Below, in pieces: positions 62,563 through 64,000 of a stretch of DNA of 64,000 bases (positions are counted from its first letter, which is position 1; the number at the start of each line of letters is the position of its first letter). This stretch comes from Ferrimonas sediminum. GTDB lineage: Bacteria; Pseudomonadota; Gammaproteobacteria; Enterobacterales; Shewanellaceae. The notes under the pieces are model-generated. The model did no database searches, had not been told where the DNA came from, and worked only from the letters and a program-made list of their open reading frames with translations. The stretch spans positions 200,725-264,724 of the forward strand of contig NZ_FNEM01000003.1 of assembly GCF_900100175.1 (NCBI RefSeq), read 5' to 3'. The translations under genes and the position numbers were made by a program.

Positions 62563-63168
62563 ATGAAAAAGCCGCTTATCCTTGGCTCCACCTCACCTTT
62601 TCGACGTCAGATTCTCGAAAAACTGAATCTCCCTTTCCGTTGTGAAAAGCCTGAGGTCGATGAAACCCCACTGGACGATGAAACCGCCTATCAACTGGTA
62701 ATGCGTCTGGCCGAAGCGAAAGCCCGTGCCGCCGGCCAGAGCCACGACGATGCCTGGGTCATCGGTTCCGACCAGGTTGCCGTGATCGACGATGAGATTC
62801 TGGGAAAGCCCGGAACCCACGACAACGCCGTCGAGCAACTGCAGGCCGCCAGTGGTAAAAAAGTCACCTTCTATACCAGCCTGTGTCTGCTGAACACCGA
62901 TACCGGTGAAAGTCAGGTGGATGTCGAGACCTTCAAGGTCTACTTCAAGAACCTCAGCCTGAAGCAGATTGACGCCTACCTGAAAGCCGAACAGCCTTAC
63001 AACTGTGCTGGCAGCTTCAAGAGCGAAGGCCTGGGTATCGCCCTGTTTGACCGTCTCAGCGGCCGCGATCCCAACACCCTGATGGGTCTACCGCTCATTC
63101 GCCTGACCGAAATGCTGCAAGCGGAAGGGTTCGACGTACTGCGCGCCCAGGCGGATCTTGCCTCCTGA
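62563..63168 (+). CDS. yceF: Maf-family nucleotide pyrophosphatase YceF
   Basis: A 201-residue Maf protein. N-terminal LGSTSPFRRQILEKL (residues 7-21) and IGSDQVAVIDDEILGKPG (66-83) are family signatures. YceF in E. coli cleaves 7-methyl-GTP, a house-cleaning function. It is divergent from yceD, as in E. coli. Confidence 0.95.
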   Translation: MKKPLILGSTSPFRRQILEKLNLPFRCEKPEVDETPLDDETAYQLVMRLAEAKARAAGQSHDDAWVIGSDQVAVIDDEILGKPGTHDNAVEQLQAASGKKVTFYTSLCLLNTDTGESQVDVETFKVYFKNLSLKQIDAYLKAEQPYNCAGSFKSEGLGIALFDRLSGRDPNTLMGLPLIRLTEMLQAEGFDVLRAQADLAS

Positions 63169-63180
63169 ATGCAGTCATGA

Positions 63181-63219
63181 TAAACCTGTTCTGGTCAACT
63201 TTTGGTCAGAACAGGTTTA
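63181..63219 (+). promoter_or_regulatory. Perfect 13-bp inverted repeat before the Mpo1-like gene
   Basis: TAAACCTGTTCTG, 13-base spacer, CAGAACAGGTTTA. The right arm ends on the first base of the ATG at 63219 and contains its AGG ribosome site. The repeat may mask translation initiation. It begins 12 bases after the yceF stop. Confidence 0.6.
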
Positions 63220-63566
63220 TGGAACAGCGATTCACCTCATTTCAGGAGTTCTACCCCTACTATCTAGGGGAGCACCAAGACCGCCGCTGCCGCGTGCTGC
63301 ACTATATCGGCTCTACGCTGGTGCTGCTGACTGCCGGGATTGCCGTGGCCTCCGGCCAACTGCTGCTGCTGCTGCTGCTGCCGGTAATTGGTTATGGCTT
63401 TGCCTGGGCCGGTCACTTTGGCTTCGAAAAGAACCGCCCGGCCACCTTTACCTACCCCTTTTACAGCCTGCTGGCGGACTGGGTGATGCTCAAAGACGCC
63501 ATTACCGGCGAACTGGCACCCAAGCTCAAGCAACTGCAGGCCCCCAAACACAAGCCAGTTCGGTGA
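63219..63566 (+). CDS. Mpo1-like / DUF962 membrane protein
   Basis: A 115-residue protein with the DUF962 core: YYLGEHQDRRCRVLHYIGST, two hydrophobic hairpin helices (about 28-62), then GHFGFEKNRPATFTYPFYSLLADW. The yeast member Mpo1 is an iron-dependent fatty-acid alpha-dioxygenase; His residues in HQDRR, LHYIG and GHFGFEKNRP match its metal-binding set. ATG 63219 is preferred. An upstream ATG (63177) lies within the inverted repeat region. Bacterial function is unproven. Confidence 0.85.
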   Translation: MEQRFTSFQEFYPYYLGEHQDRRCRVLHYIGSTLVLLTAGIAVASGQLLLLLLLPVIGYGFAWAGHFGFEKNRPATFTYPFYSLLADWVMLKDAITGELAPKLKQLQAPKHKPVR

Positions 63567-63701
63567 AACCGCAGTGACTGCGTTTCAAGCCGAAAACCGG
63601 GTTCGCGGGTCGGCTCGCAACCACACCACTGACGCTACCCTCGCCCACGGACGATAGGATACACTGGCGCCCTTCCCGAACTGCACGTACCTGAAATTAC
63701 C

Positions 63702-64000
63702 ATGAGCCAAGCACGGATTGGCAATGCCCTGGCGGCGTTGTCTTTTGTTCTGTGGGGCATTCTGCCCCTGTACTACCACTTTCTTCCCCAGGCCAACATG
63801 AATGAGTTGCTGGCGATCCGCATCATCACCTCGGTGCCGGTGATGCTGCTGCTGATTCGGTTGCTGAGCCGCAAGCCGATGTCGCTGGCGGCAGTGGTGG
63901 CCGATCGGCGCTCGCTGGGGTTATGCCTGCTTGCCTCACTGCTGATGTGCGTCTCCTGGTACAGCTTTACCTACGCCCTCACCCATGGGCAGGTACTGGC
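63702..64000 (+). CDS. rarD: RarD/EamA-family transporter, 3'-truncated by window edge
   Basis: The frame runs from ATG 63702 past the end of the window. It encodes the characteristic RarD start (GNALAALSFVLWGILPLYYHF), with three membrane helices in the visible 99 codons and FTYALTHGQVL as the family's second-helix end. RarD was associated with chloramphenicol sensitivity in Pseudomonas. Physiological substrate unknown. Confidence 0.85.
   Translation, partial: MSQARIGNALAALSFVLWGILPLYYHFLPQANMNELLAIRIITSVPVMLLLIRLLSRKPMSLAAVVADRRSLGLCLLASLLMCVSWYSFTYALTHGQVL

Noticed and set aside
1-64000. CRISPR arrays, prophage, intact insertion sequences, rRNA or tRNA genes
   Set aside because: I found no regularly spaced repeats, transposase or phage structural genes, or RNA gene signatures. 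The single rearrangement at 47.5-48.4 kb lacks a transposase or clear terminal repeats.

Overview
This 64-kb window is chromosomal DNA of a GC-rich gammaproteobacterium. It is most likely Ferrimonas or a close Shewanella-like member of the Alteromonadales. The reasons are a Tat-exported flavoprotein reductase next to its own tetraheme cytochrome, an lctP plus FAD/Fe-S D-lactate dehydrogenase pair, a six-gene TonB2-type energy cluster, a split-Soret-like diheme cytochrome, and a standard gammaproteobacterial yceF/yceD-rpmF-plsX-fabHDG-acpP-fabF locus. The genus is inferred from gene content alone. I saw no rRNA, tRNA, CRISPR array or intact insertion sequence.

Layout. 1-2.5 kb: end of a phospholipase-D/cardiolipin-synthase gene and a secreted subtilisin. 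3.1-8.0 kb: anaerobic-respiration module (Tat flavoprotein, tetraheme cytochrome, periplasmic cupin, porin, with a convergent TetR regulator). 8.1-9.3 kb: degenerate antiporter-like membrane protein. 10.3-16 kb: lactate permease and D-lactate dehydrogenase, each behind about 1 kb of regulatory DNA (FNR-type and CRP-type boxes before lctP, a nested palindrome before dld). 16-23 kb: ybaK, two LysR regulators, an orphan tungstate-binding protein, a YecA-family protein and a diguanylate cyclase. 23.3-26 kb: rplY with a leader hairpin, mepK and ldtD. 26.2-31 kb: TonB2 system behind a Fur box. 31.5-35 kb: HU-like protein, a ToxR/ToxS-like pair, the split-Soret-like cytochrome and a lipoprotein. 35-40.4 kb: DUF885 lipoprotein, msrPQ, LysR and a hypothetical gene. 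40.5-47.6 kb: rmuC, slt and the moxR-DUF58-tgpA operon. 47.6-51.8 kb: a recombination scar with a diverged second copy of the tgpA tail and an unlisted 54-codon gene, then sbcB, cdd and a beta-hydroxyacid dehydrogenase. 51.9-56 kb: lipoprotein plus LruC-domain protein, broken LysR and OmpA remnants, and a pilin-like gene. 56-64 kb: fatty-acid synthesis operon, rpmF, yceD, yceF, a Mpo1-like membrane protein and the start of rarD.

How the genes fit together. The theme of the first third is respiration of small organic acids. Lactate is imported by LctP and oxidised by Dld as electron donor. The 3-8 kb module looks like a periplasmic reductase for an unsaturated acid. The porin would admit the substrate, the cupin could generate or process it, the flavoprotein would reduce it, and the tetraheme cytochrome would deliver electrons. 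The cupin carries the metal-binding pattern shared with DMSP lyases, so DMSP cleavage coupled to acrylate reduction is my leading but unproven hypothesis for the least described system here.
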